A stretch of 64,000 nt of DNA from Trichomonas vaginalis G3 (GCF_026262505.1 NC_067207.1:2922252-2986251); one strand, 5' to 3'. Positions 34,175 through 46,407 are shown, counted from the first letter of the stretch. Translations and numbers: made by a program. The notes: generated by a model from the letters alone, not told the origin.

Positions 34175-34899
34175 CATTTTCTATCTTTTACGCGGCATAT
34201 CAAGAACTTTAGAAGTGGATGCAAATGCGGCGATGATTATTTATTCACGATTTTTTCTGACTTTCAAAATATAAAGATTTGTAAAGAAACTGAAATCAGA
34301 AGTTTAGAGATTTATGATAAATGAACGGAGTTTCAATTGTATTAATGTATTGAGAAACTATTATAGTTTAATGGAAAATTCATAAGAGTGTCATGATTAA
34401 AGTTACTTGTGGTCATCAAAGCTAGATGCAGGCCATTTAAGCAATAAAACCATGCAATATTGCCTTATAATGAAATTTGTATGGCTTAAATATATCTATT
34501 ATGTAGAATTTCTGAAATAAAATTTAAATGACCAAAAAATTAAGCGTAATATAAGTGTTTTCTCTCAAGAAATGCATTAACAATAAGTACCTAATTGCCT
34601 TTATTCCTCTTTTTTTACTATCTAAAGCATGCCTAATTTATCTGATCGAGAAATCAAAGAGCCTATTCAAATAATTTGAGAGTTTAAATTAAGGCCTATC
34701 ATAAATGCATAAAACAATAATATTTTCATGAAAAATTTGAAAATCAAAAATCTCTGTTACAATCAAATGCTGTTCAGACTAGAGAACACGCTAAGCTGAA
34801 ATTTCAAGATTTGGAAGGCTCCAGAAGAATGATGGTAGTAATTGGCAGGGTCTTGTTGGACCAGAGACAATCATTGATAAGGAAATAAGACAAAGAGAA

Positions 34900-35080
34900 A
34901 TCATTTGATTCTTTCAGAGCAAAAGGAGATCATTTTCATCGAACCCACGAAAAAGTAAGTTATAGAGCCAATTGAAGAAACATTTGACATCATCTGCAGC
35001 GATGTTGGATCTAACATCGGATTCAAAGAAGGGCGCATTCTTAATGAGATAATTCAGTCTTTTTTCACTGTAGTTGAAAC
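34900..35080 (-). pseudogene. Possible host gene relic
   Basis: On the minus strand a stretch of about 50 codons reads KNAPFFESDVRSNIAADDVK then CFFNWLYNLLFRGFDENDLL, which looks like coding sequence, between stops and without a start. The rest of 34225-35250 shows no gene. Weak support. Confidence 0.3.
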
Positions 35081-35250
35081 ATTATAAAGATTGCAATATT
35101 ATGTAGAGAGTTAATGGCAAAACATGAAGGGATATGTGGCCGTGCAATTTTGACACAGAAATGTCAAGCAATCTATTGGAAAAAAACATAAAAATTTAAA
35201 AAAATAAAAATAATTTATATTATGAATTCTAATAATACAAAAATAGGTAA

Positions 35251-36158
35251 CTAGAATTTAACTATTTTTGCAATTGTATTATTCTTCTTCATTACTTGTT
35301 TTTGATAATCTATTACTTCATTAAGTGCATCACCAATTTTGCTGTTCAAATCAATTTTAGTTGCTGCATATTTAACACCTTTTAGAAAAGCTTTTGATTC
35401 TCTGAAACTGAAGAAATTCGATGTATGTGTGTGTACCAAATTATATATATTATCTTTGGATGATTTAACATTGTATGAGAACAAATTTAATGAGCAATAA
35501 CTGGAGTTTGCTGTTGAGTGGAAAAGAAAGTCTTTTACAGGACCACCTATCTTAAATTCTCCCAAAGAAGATAAAACAGTGAAGCAGCCATCTTGAACTT
35601 TTCCTTCAGAATAATTTGTTGCATATGTATTTAATGATGCCCATGGCGCGCCCCTCTTGAGTTGGTAATTCATATGTTTGCGCATTTGTGTCATTAAATC
35701 TTTGACAGTATCATTCAATGTAATGTTATCAGCAAAAACATTGAAAGTTGATAAATACTGGCCTTGAGTTAATTTGTAATTTTTCTCTGCATAAGGGCGA
35801 GTGCCAAAAACTTCCCAAACACCTGTTTTATCAAACTTTCCATTTAAAGCAGAGACTGATAAAACTTGTGATGCGAAGAGAGATTCACTGAATCCATGCA
35901 ATTTTTTGTCTTTTTTGTCAAAAACTTGAAAATCTTCCATCTTCATTTTCTCTCTGAAAGACAATGCAAAAGGAACGTTTGTAAGATATTTTCCATCTCT
36001 TGATGAGTATCTAACTGCTTTTTCATCACAATCTACTGGTGTCATATAAAAGTTCGTGTTTTTCATCTTTTCTCTGAATGGTTCATATGCACCTGGATTT
36101 ATTCCAATTTCAGGAATCTCTTTATCTTGGCAAATAAGATCATTGAAATATTTTAATG
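35251..36158 (-). CDS. HxxxDG acyltransferase, 3' part of a split gene
   Basis: This is the C-terminal two thirds of the gene that begins at 38626. It resumes at SLKYFNDLICQDKEIPEIGI directly after the target duplication TTTTAATG (36151-36158) and runs to the stop at 35251, 300 codons. The first in-frame Met (36066) is internal and unlikely to be a true start. With the 5' part (38267-38626) the reading frame is continuous across the insertion when one copy of the duplication is counted, giving 419 residues. Beta-rich segments (QDGCFTVLSSLGEFKIGGPV) suit the second half of CoA-dependent acyltransferases. Confidence 0.75.
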
Positions 36159-38266
36159 AGGGTCATTATTGATTTTGTAATTTAATCGTCGTCGTTATCG
36201 ATTTTGTAATTTAATCGTTATCGTCTTTTTCTAAACGTGCATTTTTTGCTTTCGGAGCTATTGAACATACATTGGCCCTTACCAGCAATTGAAAACTATT
36301 TTTCATTATCAACAATTACATTACTCCGAGTTATTCATCAATCAATGAAAATCGATATATAGTCCATACTTCAATTTACAATATTGGCAAGTCCGATTTC
36401 ACTTGGCATATTTAACTCATATAGAAAAACCAGTTGGAATCGGCAAAATTATCTTTAATTCCATACATAAGAAAAAAAAATTATAAAGTTCTTCAATAAT
36501 AGCAAACTAATAGTTTAAATAGATTTACAAGTATCGCCCATCTACTTTTGATATAATTCACATATTAAATGTAGAAAACTGGTTTAAAATAAATATTTCA
36601 AAAGTTCGAAAACGATTTATGAAAAAATAACGTGATGACATTTACTAAATTTGCTCTGTATTAAAGTATCGATGATAGAAAGAGCATATTTTGTAAATAT
36701 TTCAAAAATATTTAAAAGTCGGAGAAATTGTATTGTAATGTACTATAATTATGTTACAAATCCGATTTAATACTAATCCTTCGCTATTGAAGTTGTTTTG
36801 AGAAGGATATTCTCTAAATTCTTGATAAATCTTTAAAATCTAGAGTAATCGTTTTGTAAACTTAACAAAACTAAAATGTATACCAATAGATTGGCATTTT
36901 CTACGTTTTCAAAGTGAGAGAGTGTAAATTCTTTTTTTTTATCCTATTAAGGTTTTTAAAAAATTTATTTAACAATAGGATGTTTAACACTAATTTTTTA
37001 AGGACTTCGACTTTAGCATCACATAAATATGTTATTTTCTATATTAAAACGTAATTTTGGTGGTCTTAGAATAGAAAAATATGCAATATTCGTGGAGATA
37101 ATGAGGGTTCTTAAACATGTTCTTAAAAATAAATAATAATACAAATCTTTATTCAATCTTTTGATATTGTTGGTCCTCTCTTTGTGAAAATACTTAACTT
37201 CAAAGAGTATTATGTTTTACCTAGTGAGGACCTTAAGTTTGCAAAACATAATAAAAGTAAAATAAAAAAGATCTGATTTATCACAAACTTTGAGTATTAT
37301 AGGATTTAATATATTTTCTTAGTAGATTATAGATTTAGTTTCTTAAAATCTAAAGTATTTCTTGAGGAAAATATAAATTGAAATTCAAAAAGTAAAAAAA
37401 ATGTAAACAAATCAAATTTTAAATGGACCAATGTTGATTTTTCATTCGTTTTCTCATTATCGAAAAAATTTGGAAAGCTAAGAAGTCAATAACAAGTTAT
37501 ATAATACAACAAAACCACATCGGATATGTTTTCATCAAATAGTCTCCTAGATTTGTTATGAAATTAAAATATCATGATATTTTAAGGGCTTTTGATTTCA
37601 ATATTAGAATTATTCAGTTATATCGTGCTAATATCAATTGCTTTATACAATTAATCGTTTACAAGCTGAAAATCGAACAATAATTTGACTTTGTAAAAAA
37701 GTGCGTCATTTTTATTCGTTATACTTACAAAATGTAAACATTACGAGAAACATTTACATTTGTAAATGTAACAAGTAAATACATCAGATTTAAATTGTAA
37801 ATGTAGTTTATCTCTCTCATCTCCTTTTTAAAAGGTATTACATACATACGAACGCATGGTCACTCAATAATTAGCGTGATAATAATTGAGGATAGACTGT
37901 AATCGTAATTTATTTTTGGACTTAATTTCGACATTTTGAAGTCGCTTGAAAGTCTTGCAAATGATTAAATTTGGAAAATTTGACCTAAGTCTGCATTATT
38001 TTGATGACTTAAACAATTCTATAAATCTGTTTTCCTAAAAATTTAAAAAGATATAATTTCAATTTCCCTAAATTTATGTAATTCATATATCACCAAAATA
38101 TTTGGACTGCATTTCGTTTGTCTGCACCTAATTAAAGTCTAAATACCAATTAATTTTGGAGTTGCATTGCTTTTAATGTAAAAATGCACGTTTAGAAAAA
38201 GACGATAACGATTAAATTACAAAATCGATAACGACGACGATTAAATTACAAAATCGATAACCTCTC
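36159..38266. mobile_element. 2.1-kb non-autonomous DNA transposon with 8-bp target duplication
   Basis: Terminal inverted repeats of about 75 bases each contain two tandem copies of TCGATTTTGTAATTTAATCG-like sequence followed by CTTTTTCTAAACGTGCAT. They lie at 36171-36246 and 38175-38255. TTTTAATG flanks both sides (36151-36158, 38267-38274). An 8-bp duplication suits hAT-type or related transposons. No frame of more than 60 codons exists inside, so there is no transposase. The interior is AT-rich with nothing else recognised. It interrupts an acyltransferase gene. Confidence 0.85.
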
Positions 38267-38626
38267 TTTTAATGATCCTCCATCAAAGACACAATGAACA
38301 CCAACAACAGCTACTGCATCTTCTGCAATTGCAATTGATCCGAGAGCTTTTGATATTGGTCTAGTACAATATAAATCAGCATATTTTGCAATGTCTTCAA
38401 GATCTGTTAAATTCTCTGGAATTTTGTATACAGGAACTTCTCTCTTTTGGAATACCATATGGTTGTTCTCTAAGTGTGTATGTAATCCTGAAAATGATCG
38501 GCATAATTTGTCAACAACATTATCTCTGTCGGATTTACTGTTGCATCTCCAAACAGCAACATCATTTACATTGAAATTGGTCCACATTGTTTCAAGATTG
38601 TCTGCTAAACGTCGCTGGATTGACAT
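38267..38626 (-). CDS. HxxxDG acyltransferase, 5' part of a split gene
   Basis: The first 120 codons of the split gene, from ATG 38626. Residues 111-116 read HCVFDG, the HxxxDG catalytic motif of the CoA-dependent acyltransferase/condensation superfamily (alcohol acetyltransferases, wax ester synthases, condensation domains). The His acts as general base when an acyl group is moved to an alcohol or amine. In the present allele the frame runs a few codons into the transposon and stops at 38246, so only a short inactive protein would be made. A TCACTTTTA initiator supports the start. The exact substrate class cannot be told. Confidence 0.75.
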
Positions 38627-38633
38627 TACTTGA

Positions 38634-38643
38634 TTAAAAGTGA
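38634..38643 (-). promoter_or_regulatory. Trichomonad initiator (TTCACTTTTA)
   Basis: Minus-strand TTCACTTTTA lies about 8-17 bases before the ATG at 38626, matching the trichomonad Inr. The promoter of the split gene thus remains. Confidence 0.65.
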
Positions 38644-39545
38644 AGTAAATAATTTAAAAAAAATTGAAATGAGGTATGAATTCACACCTAAAAATTTTTT
38701 TGAAAAATGATCAAAGAAATATGGCATGCCTTTCTACTGGAAATTTTCGAAAAATCGGTTAAGCATTCAATCTTATTGAAATTTCAAATGTATGAATTCA
38801 CACATATTTTATAGGTAGAAATTGATTTGCAAATAAATGTTAAGATCGTATGAGTTATGAAAATGAGAATCAAAGCAGTAGTTTTTGAAAAAAATAAAAA
38901 TTTAGAAAATAAATCCAAAGTATTCGATTTCAATATCATTTCCCCAATGTATATTTATATAAAAAGTAAAAATGCTCAATATCTTGAGATCGAAATCAAA
39001 ATTTTAATACCTTAGATGTTAAACTTATTATGATTTGTACTATAATGTCATTATCACAGTGTTGATAATTTTTGGTAATTGAAAGATATCATTTTATCTT
39101 TGATGAGAAAGAACCGTCAAAGCTCAAATCAACAATAAAATGTTTCATGTCTAACTTTTATTATCCAGAAATGAAAGTATCAAAACTTAGTTTCGTTCTT
39201 ATTAAAAAAATTATCTCGAACACGATTATTTTTGATTCAAATGCTGTTCGGCATTAGAATAAAATATAATCATTGGTAAGATAATAACCCTTTTATTGCA
39301 TATTTAACAGACTTCACGCCTGTATTAAAACACAATAAAAGTGTGACTCAAAATTGAAGAAGAAAAAAGAAAGGGAGATTTTTCGTAGGAAAATTGGTTT
39401 ATAATAAAAAAATCTCTTGTTCACGTACGTTACATGATCAAATATGAGCTAGACAATGTTAAATTTAGTTGAATGAGGCGAAAAAATAAATTGAGGTAAA
39501 AAATATATGATTTTAATATACAAAAAAATAATAAAAATAAAAAAG
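38644..39545. other. Intergenic region
   Basis: AT-rich; a 61-codon frame at 39072-39257 has coding-like stretches (FDEKEPSKLKSTIKCFMSNF) but no clear homologue and is not called. No repeats recognised. Confidence 0.4.
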
Positions 39546-42500
39546 TTAATATTCATCAGCTTCGAATGGATTTGTTGTTGCAGGAGTTCCGTCATCAGGT
39601 TCATTCATATTCTCTATTGAATATGGGTTCTGATTCTTATTTAATTCAACATTTTCCGCAACGACATTTGAAGGAGGAGGAGATTGAGGACCAATTGTTT
39701 CATCAATTTCATTTAGATGTAGATGGTCCTGGAGAGATCTCTGGATTGCTATATTTAGTTCATCATCTGAATTCAGCTGAACTTGGTCTTCTTCCTGATT
39801 TATTTCGTTTGGAACTGATTCATGAGACTCATCACTGTTTTCATCATGTGGATTTCTTGTAGAAATCATCATACGAAGTTGAATTATTATGAAAGCAATC
39901 AAAGCAACAACAAAAGTAACACATAAGAAAATAATCATTCCTAAAATTCCTGGTGTTTTAGATCGTGTCAATCCTATCTTTGGATCTGACTTACTATTTG
40001 TTAATATGAATCCATCAGTTGTATCAAGGAACGTAGTAGATAATCTTGTATCATATTTACTCTGATTCAATTTATGATAAACATATAATGATCCGAAATA
40101 AGAATTATCAGCTGTTTGCAATGCAATGAATATTGATTTAAACTGTTGTGCGTATGAATGAATTGTTGTGTTTATATATGTAGAATTATCTGTAAATGCT
40201 GAAATTTTGTCTCTTATGTACAATTCAGCAGAAATATCTGTTGGTGTTGAATCAGGGAAACTAAACCAATAACATGTAGTAATTTCATTCATTCCTGATT
40301 TAACAGTGAAATTAGAATTCAAATCCTTGTTCAATATAGAGAAAGTTGTATAAGGAATATTAGAAATACCAAATCTGCGGCATGTTTTATCCATCAAATA
40401 AGGGAACATCGATGAAACATGTATTATATCAAGACTAGAATCTAAAACAACGTATCCTCCATGAGGAAAGAATGCTCCATATTGATTCTCATCATAACTA
40501 AAATTACCAATTAAAGTATTATTTAAATAATAAGCTTTTCCATTATATTGATTATCATGTATAACAAATGATGCTTGTAGACGATCTAATATAAATTTTG
40601 TTTTAATTTTGTTTGTAAACATTTGAATATTCCATGTATTTAAAATTTTATAAGTAATTAATTCTTCTTTGTATTGACGAGGATTGATTTCTGTTGTTGA
40701 ATTTGGATTGTAATAGAAAGAAGTAATTGATGATATTGGTTTTATATCATTAGAAAATGTGATAATATAATAATCAGCAAGTTCTATATCATTAAATTTA
40801 ATTTGTAATAAAAATGATTTCGCTTTGTAAGAAAGACTTGTTTCTTTAACTAAAAATGATTGTTCTTCGCCTTCTTCCCAATAAAGATCCATGTAATCGG
40901 GTTGTATACCTGGCTTTGATTGTATATTTATCGAAAAAACTGAATCAGAAATAATCCAATAACTAAATCCTGTTGAATACATCATAGAAATGTTTCTAGT
41001 CGATGAAAGTGTTGGATTAATTATTGAAAATGGTTTCATTTCATTCGTTATCAGTTTGTAAGGTGTAGTAAGTTGTGCAGCTGAATAAACAATAGTTCCT
41101 GTATTAGGACAATATGGTAATTGGAAATAAACAGAGCCAATGTTGTTTCCGAAATCTATGAACTGATTAAAGTAAATTTTTGTGCCGTTTGAAAGAATTG
41201 CGTAGTGTATTGATGATGATGGGTTGGTAAAGAACAATGTATAGTTACTTGTCGTGAAATCCAATTTGTAAATTTGACCAAGTTTTAATTCAACTGTATT
41301 GTAGACGAGTTGTTTGTCAATTGTAACTGTTGTAGTTGTAGAAGTGATTGTTTGAACTCCTGGCTCGATTAATGTGGATGTATACGTTGGATAAAACAAT
41401 GAATAAAATTTAATTGTTTCTTCTGTTGTAATTTGAGAAACTTCGATGTTAACATTGGTTGTAGTTGCTAAGTCTGCAATGTAGATCATGCATGTTCGCG
41501 TATTTGTTAAGAGAAGCTCTGAATTTGTGATTAAATTTTCGTTTGGTCGGTAAATAGTGAATGATAAGTGGCTAGGTGAAGTGATCGTAATCGGATTCTG
41601 TGCTGGGTAAAGGATACAAAGAGTTTTTGTTGAAAACTCCGAATTGATCAATGAATACTTGGAATTAATGATTGTAGATTCGCACTTACCATCCACAAGG
41701 AACGCTGAATAGGAAACAGTGGCAGAATTGATGTTGGAAATTATGATTTTGTATTCAGATGAATATCCTGTCTCAAATGAAGGGTGTGTGGTAGTTAGAG
41801 TAGCAATACTCGAACCGGTGGGATCATAAACAATGGTATCGCCTGAAATCTCATGGAAATAAACAACTAATGAGTTGGATAATTTCAATATAACACGATT
41901 TGAGCTTGTTACAGTAATTTTCTCACTGACCGTGTCTGTAACATCGCGAATGATTTCACCGTTACGAATGAATGAGCTCTGGAGAGCGAAATAACTCGAA
42001 TAAAAATTATTTGTTGTTTGCGTTGAAGAAACAAGGGTTGGAGTAATCGTAGTTAACGAATTGACAGACGATGACGCATTTATTATTAATAAAACTGAAT
42101 TAGGAATTGTAATTTTTTCAAATTGAGTTTCTGAGACCGAAAATGATTCAGCATTCGGTGATGTAATCCATGCGCATATGAAATTACCCTTCATGATCGC
42201 AACATCTGGTTCATCACTCAAACTTCCACCAAATTTATACGAATGATCAACAATATTAGTAGTAATATATTGGGAACAATATTTTGCATTGTCGTAATCA
42301 CTGTAAATTATTGATGAAAAACATACATTTGTTGTTTCGCCTGTTTTATGAACAAAAATTGAGCCAATTTGATTGCCAAAATTGACAATTGTATGCGAGT
42401 CATCGGACATATAACCTATATACTCTCCGAAGCTATCATAAACATGTGCTTCAAACCCACTTACTGTGTGAAAAATAATCGATGTATTATATTTTTGAAC

Positions 42501-42611
42501 GGAAATTTCAATTACGTTTGTAGAATCGAATTCTTCTGTCCAAACTTTAGACTCTGTACACTCGATGAACTTCGATGATGCTCTTAAAGCAAAAAAAGAT
42601 ATCCTATTCAT
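39546..42611 (-). CDS. Large single-pass surface protein with ubiquitin-binding-like tail
   Basis: The 1021-residue protein has a long Ser/Thr/Asn-rich, beta-like ectodomain with many N-glycosylation sites (1-885), one membrane segment at about 888-912 (GILGMIIFLCVTFVVALIAF) and a 109-residue acidic cytoplasmic tail. The tail has DDELNIAIQRSLQDH, a good match to a ubiquitin-interacting motif (acidic cluster, then Ala-x-x-x-Ser), plus NPY and NPF motifs near the end typical of endocytic sorting. A clear signal peptide is not seen, the N-terminus MNRISFFALRASSKF being only weakly apolar. A trichomonad surface or endocytic receptor is inferred; the family was not recognised. Confidence 0.7.
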   Translation of the reverse strand: MNRISFFALRASSKFIECTESKVWTEEFDSTNVIEISVQKYNTSIIFHTVSGFEAHVYDSFGEYIGYMSDDSHTIVNFGNQIGSIFVHKTGETTNVCFSSIIYSDYDNAKYCSQYITTNIVDHSYKFGGSLSDEPDVAIMKGNFICAWITSPNAESFSVSETQFEKITIPNSVLLIINASSSVNSLTTITPTLVSSTQTTNNFYSSYFALQSSFIRNGEIIRDVTDTVSEKITVTSSNRVILKLSNSLVVYFHEISGDTIVYDPTGSSIATLTTTHPSFETGYSSEYKIIISNINSATVSYSAFLVDGKCESTIINSKYSLINSEFSTKTLCILYPAQNPITITSPSHLSFTIYRPNENLITNSELLLTNTRTCMIYIADLATTTNVNIEVSQITTEETIKFYSLFYPTYTSTLIEPGVQTITSTTTTVTIDKQLVYNTVELKLGQIYKLDFTTSNYTLFFTNPSSSIHYAILSNGTKIYFNQFIDFGNNIGSVYFQLPYCPNTGTIVYSAAQLTTPYKLITNEMKPFSIINPTLSSTRNISMMYSTGFSYWIISDSVFSINIQSKPGIQPDYMDLYWEEGEEQSFLVKETSLSYKAKSFLLQIKFNDIELADYYIITFSNDIKPISSITSFYYNPNSTTEINPRQYKEELITYKILNTWNIQMFTNKIKTKFILDRLQASFVIHDNQYNGKAYYLNNTLIGNFSYDENQYGAFFPHGGYVVLDSSLDIIHVSSMFPYLMDKTCRRFGISNIPYTTFSILNKDLNSNFTVKSGMNEITTCYWFSFPDSTPTDISAELYIRDKISAFTDNSTYINTTIHSYAQQFKSIFIALQTADNSYFGSLYVYHKLNQSKYDTRLSTTFLDTTDGFILTNSKSDPKIGLTRSKTPGILGMIIFLCVTFVVALIAFIIIQLRMMISTRNPHDENSDESHESVPNEINQEEDQVQLNSDDELNIAIQRSLQDHLHLNEIDETIGPQSPPPSNVVAENVELNKNQNPYSIENMNEPDDGTPATTNPFEADEY

Positions 42612-43051
42612 TTTAAATTTGTAAATTGTAAATATATTTTCTTTGATCGTAAATTTTAGTAAAAATTTTTAATTATCTTGTATTGAAAGAAAGACAATAT
42701 GGTATTTTGCGATAATCGATGAGGTTTTATTACAAACCAATAAAATGATTTGATAAAAATAATGATTTGTAAGCATGATCCTATGACGAACTGGTGTACA
42801 TTGAATTAAAATGACTAACTATTGTTTGATTAACTTTAATTTCATAACGTTGGATATTTCACATGAATTTTTTTCGTAAAATGTATAATTCTAATAAAAA
42901 TTAATAATAAGTTGAGGAATGTGATCATATTTTGTAATACGTAATCTTTAAAAAAGTTAAACTAGAAAATATACATTTAATCTAGAGATAGGGCTTATTG
43001 AAATTAGATGTTTTGATTAAGATTTAAAAGTATAATAATTATTTGATTTGA
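42612..43051. other. Intergenic region
   Basis: AT-rich, nothing recognised. Confidence 0.5.
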
Positions 43052-44191
43052 TTATTGTGCTCCAATAGATATTAGATATTTTCTTACCTTACCTCTTGAA
43101 TTTGAGAGTGCAGTATCTCCATCATTATTCTTTGCTTCTTTATCAGCTCCAACTGAGATAAGATATTTAACAACTTCAAGATGACCATATTCTGATGCAT
43201 AAATGAGTGGAGTATCTCCATATTTATCCTTTGCATCTTTATCAGCTCCAACTGAGATAAGATATTCAACAACTTCAAGACGACCTTTAAATGATGCTTT
43301 AATGAGTGAAGTCCATCCATCCTTATCCTTTGCTTCTTTATCAAATCCAACAGAGATAAGATATTTAACAACTTCAAGATGACCATCTCTTGATGCCCAA
43401 ATGAGTGCAGTATTTCCATCATTATCCTTCGCTTCTTTATCAGCTCCAACTGAGATAAGATATTTAACAACTTCAAGATGACCATTTAATGATGCAGAAA
43501 TGAGTGGTGTCCATCCATCATCATCCTTTGTTTCTTTATCACAGCCATATTCGATAAGTGATTTGACAAGATTAAGATTTCCTTTTTCACTTGCAACATG
43601 AAGTACATTCTCTTCATACTTATTTGTCTTCTTCCAAAGTCCTTCTTCACAAGCCTTTGAAATAATTTTGCGATTGCCTTGAGAAGAAAGTTCTTCAAAG
43701 AATTGGTAAACACTATCAAAATCATTAGTTGCCTTAAGTGATGAGATTTTAGTTAAAAGATATTGTGAATGATTGATGTTTTCTTGTGTTTGATTCTGTT
43801 CAATTTGAATTGATTGGATTTGTTCTTGAAGTTTTGTGATTTCTTCTGCAGATTTACGCATTTCATTATCATTTACCTCTAAGAAATCAATGATACCATC
43901 AAATATATTGAATTTCATGTATTTTTTGACTGATTTAAGAATTGAAAAGACCTCGTCGATGTTTTGGACTGTAACTTTCGCATTTCGTGTGCATTTGTAT
44001 AATTTGTTGGCGCTGATAGTTGGTGATGATTGTTTGAGAAGAGAAATGAACTGAGTTGTGGTTAATTTGGAATATTTCATGATTGTTTTGATGTCTTCGA
44101 GTTCGAATGTATCAAAAAGATTTTCATTTCGAATATAATCATCGATGTGAGCACCAATGTATTCGAAATTCAGAGTAATACCTTGACTCAT
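43052..44191 (-). CDS. Ankyrin-repeat protein
   Basis: The 379-residue protein has a helical N-terminal domain (about 1-110), a short coiled coil (KSAEEITKLQEQIQSIQIEQ, about 112-140) and then six ankyrin repeats of 33 residues from about residue 193 to the end. The typical repeat reads DGWTPLISASLNGHLEVVKY then LISVGADKEAK. Successive repeats are near-identical at DNA level (99-bp units), showing recent expansion. This architecture is a very large family in trichomonads, probably scaffolds for protein binding. Gene intact. Confidence 0.88.
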   Translation of the reverse strand: MSQGITLNFEYIGAHIDDYIRNENLFDTFELEDIKTIMKYSKLTTTQFISLLKQSSPTISANKLYKCTRNAKVTVQNIDEVFSILKSVKKYMKFNIFDGIIDFLEVNDNEMRKSAEEITKLQEQIQSIQIEQNQTQENINHSQYLLTKISSLKATNDFDSVYQFFEELSSQGNRKIISKACEEGLWKKTNKYEENVLHVASEKGNLNLVKSLIEYGCDKETKDDDGWTPLISASLNGHLEVVKYLISVGADKEAKDNDGNTALIWASRDGHLEVVKYLISVGFDKEAKDKDGWTSLIKASFKGRLEVVEYLISVGADKDAKDKYGDTPLIYASEYGHLEVVKYLISVGADKEAKNNDGDTALSNSRGKVRKYLISIGAQ

Positions 44192-46407
44192 TTTTAAAAT
44201 GTCGTAACTTTACAAAAAAAAAATCTGAAAAATATCAGAAATCAAAAATTTGTTAACAAATAATGTAGATATTGCTAAGCTGTTATGAATTATTATAAAT
44301 TTCAAAATGAATCTTCATCTTCATGATATTTTGCATTAGGGTTGTTAGATTCCCGACGATAGGTGTCTTGGAAGATTTGCCTGGTGTCATCATAGTGTCT
44401 TTAAATCAAAAATTTTATTTTGGAGTTAGTTTTATTGATTTTTCAATAAAAAATAGTGATGCGAAAAATTCCCAAACATATGGGGTTTCTTATATCCCGT
44501 CCCCTATCGTTTCCCCAATTCAATTTTTTTTTTGGAATTTTATTTTTTTCCCGCCCATTTGAATTAAAAATGGGCGATTTTCGTTAATGTGATTGAAATA
44601 TCATAAAATTAATACGTATTTTAGCTAATAATTCTATTTTTATACAATATTCTCTCATTAAATCAACATTTTTTTCTAATTTTAATTTTTAATTTTTAAT
44701 TTCTTCATAATTTTAGCGATTTATGCTCATTATTAGCAAATAAATAATATATATAATATACTTATTTCATTTTATTCAGATAGGTCTTTGGGATTGGGAT
44801 ACCTTGTCCAAATTCAGAGGAAGTTTGAGAGGTTGGGATGGGGTAGCCCATATTCAATTATCCCAAGTGTACTCCACGAATTTAAAATTATATTATATTA
44901 TTGATGACATATCTAAATTTATAGATAAAAATTTCAATGCGTACACAATTTTTTTTGAGAAAATTCTTTTTTTTACTTATTTTCATTCATAAAAGCTCAC
45001 GTGAACTTAATTAACAACTGAGACATTTCCTATGAAATCATTTAATGCCGTCAAAATAGACATGTCTAAGCTGTTTTGAGTGACTTTCGCTCGATGTCAT
45101 AACCGCTGCGGTTTTTTTCAATAAAAAACATTTCTAAAACAAGAAAATAAAACGATAAAATATTTATATTTTATATAAGGATCTTATATATTTAAAATAA
45201 ATATCATTTTATTTTTTTCATTGGTGTCTGTCAAACCATAATACACTATTCAAAAATTCAATGTGTCTTGCGGTTTCAAAAGACACCTTCAAATTGAACG
45301 ATAGCACAGACACTATTGAATTTTACCCATTGTATTTAGTTTTTACCCTTTTTATTTTTAAGAATTAATGACTGAAACAGCCGTTTTGCTATGACCTCAA
45401 TCACTTTTATTTATTATTTTAAATATTATTTAATTTTATTATTTGAATAGGCCAACTTATATTTGAGAAGCTCAATTTGAGACCACTTAATACATTGAAA
45501 TATCATAAATATTGAAATATTAAAAAGTGTATTTCAAAATATTGAAATTATAAAAATTTATAATACTGAAATTGAGACAAATTAATAAATTCAATGTGTT
45601 TTTTTTTTGAAATAACTCTCAAATATTATTTTTTTGTTTATTTAATGATGAATAAATATGATTGCTTTAGTCAATCATAAAAACTAATTTAAGTTTAAAA
45701 TAATGAAAGGATAATTTGATCGTTTTTTAAAATACAATTATTTTTGATGATTTGCAAGAATCTTTGAAAAGAATATAATATAGGTTCTATTTTTGTAAAA
45801 TTTATCCAAATCATGTATTACATAAATTACGATTAAAACGATGAAAGAACCAAAAAGTGTGTTTTGTGTTTTGTTGTTGCGTGTTGGATGCGGGATCCTG
45901 CTATTTCCGAAATCGACAAAAAATTTGGAAATTTATTTTCCGAAATCGAAATTATATTAATGTTTTTAATATTCTTATATCAAAAGGATTAAAGTTCATT
46001 AAGAGAAAAACAATTCTTCTTCTTCAATCTATTGGCGCATTTATTTCTACACGCCAATAAGGAAGGGAAAATTATAAGACACCATGGTGTCTTCAAAACG
46101 CTAATTTTTGATATTTTTAACAACCCTATTTTGCATCGAAAGAATATTCTTTTAGAAGAAAAATCAGAAGCTACAGTCAGATATCCTTTCTTCAATATAC
46201 TTTTGTTAAAAAAAAAAATAATTTCAAAACAATATCAAATAATTTTTACCGCAAACCAACAAAAACAACATAAAATAACATTAGAACAATATATATAAAG
46301 CCCAAACAATAAAATCAATAAAATAATTTTGGAAATCGAAAATTTTCGTTTTTTCCAACAAGAAAATCCGAAATGTTATTGAATAAGATGCAAAACATTC
46401 GATTTTC
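44192..46407. other. Long intergenic region without a convincing gene
   Basis: 2.2 kb of AT-rich DNA. Short frames at 44323-44562, 44804-44992 and 46032-46298 have no recognisable motif; the last (EGKIIRHHGVFKTLIFDIFN) could be a gene relic. No terminal repeats or RNA genes seen. Confidence 0.4.

Noticed and set aside
36159-38266. The insert in the acyltransferase gene as a long intron
   Set aside because: It lacks trichomonad splice signals (GTATGT and ACTAACACACAG-like ends) and has inverted termini with an 8-bp target duplication, which define a transposon.
39072-39257. 61-codon frame as a host gene
   Set aside because: No homologue, no initiator and no neighbouring support; left as intergenic.
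44323-46298. Several short frames in the 2.2-kb gap as genes
   Set aside because: They lack motifs, have AT-driven composition and overlap each other on both strands.
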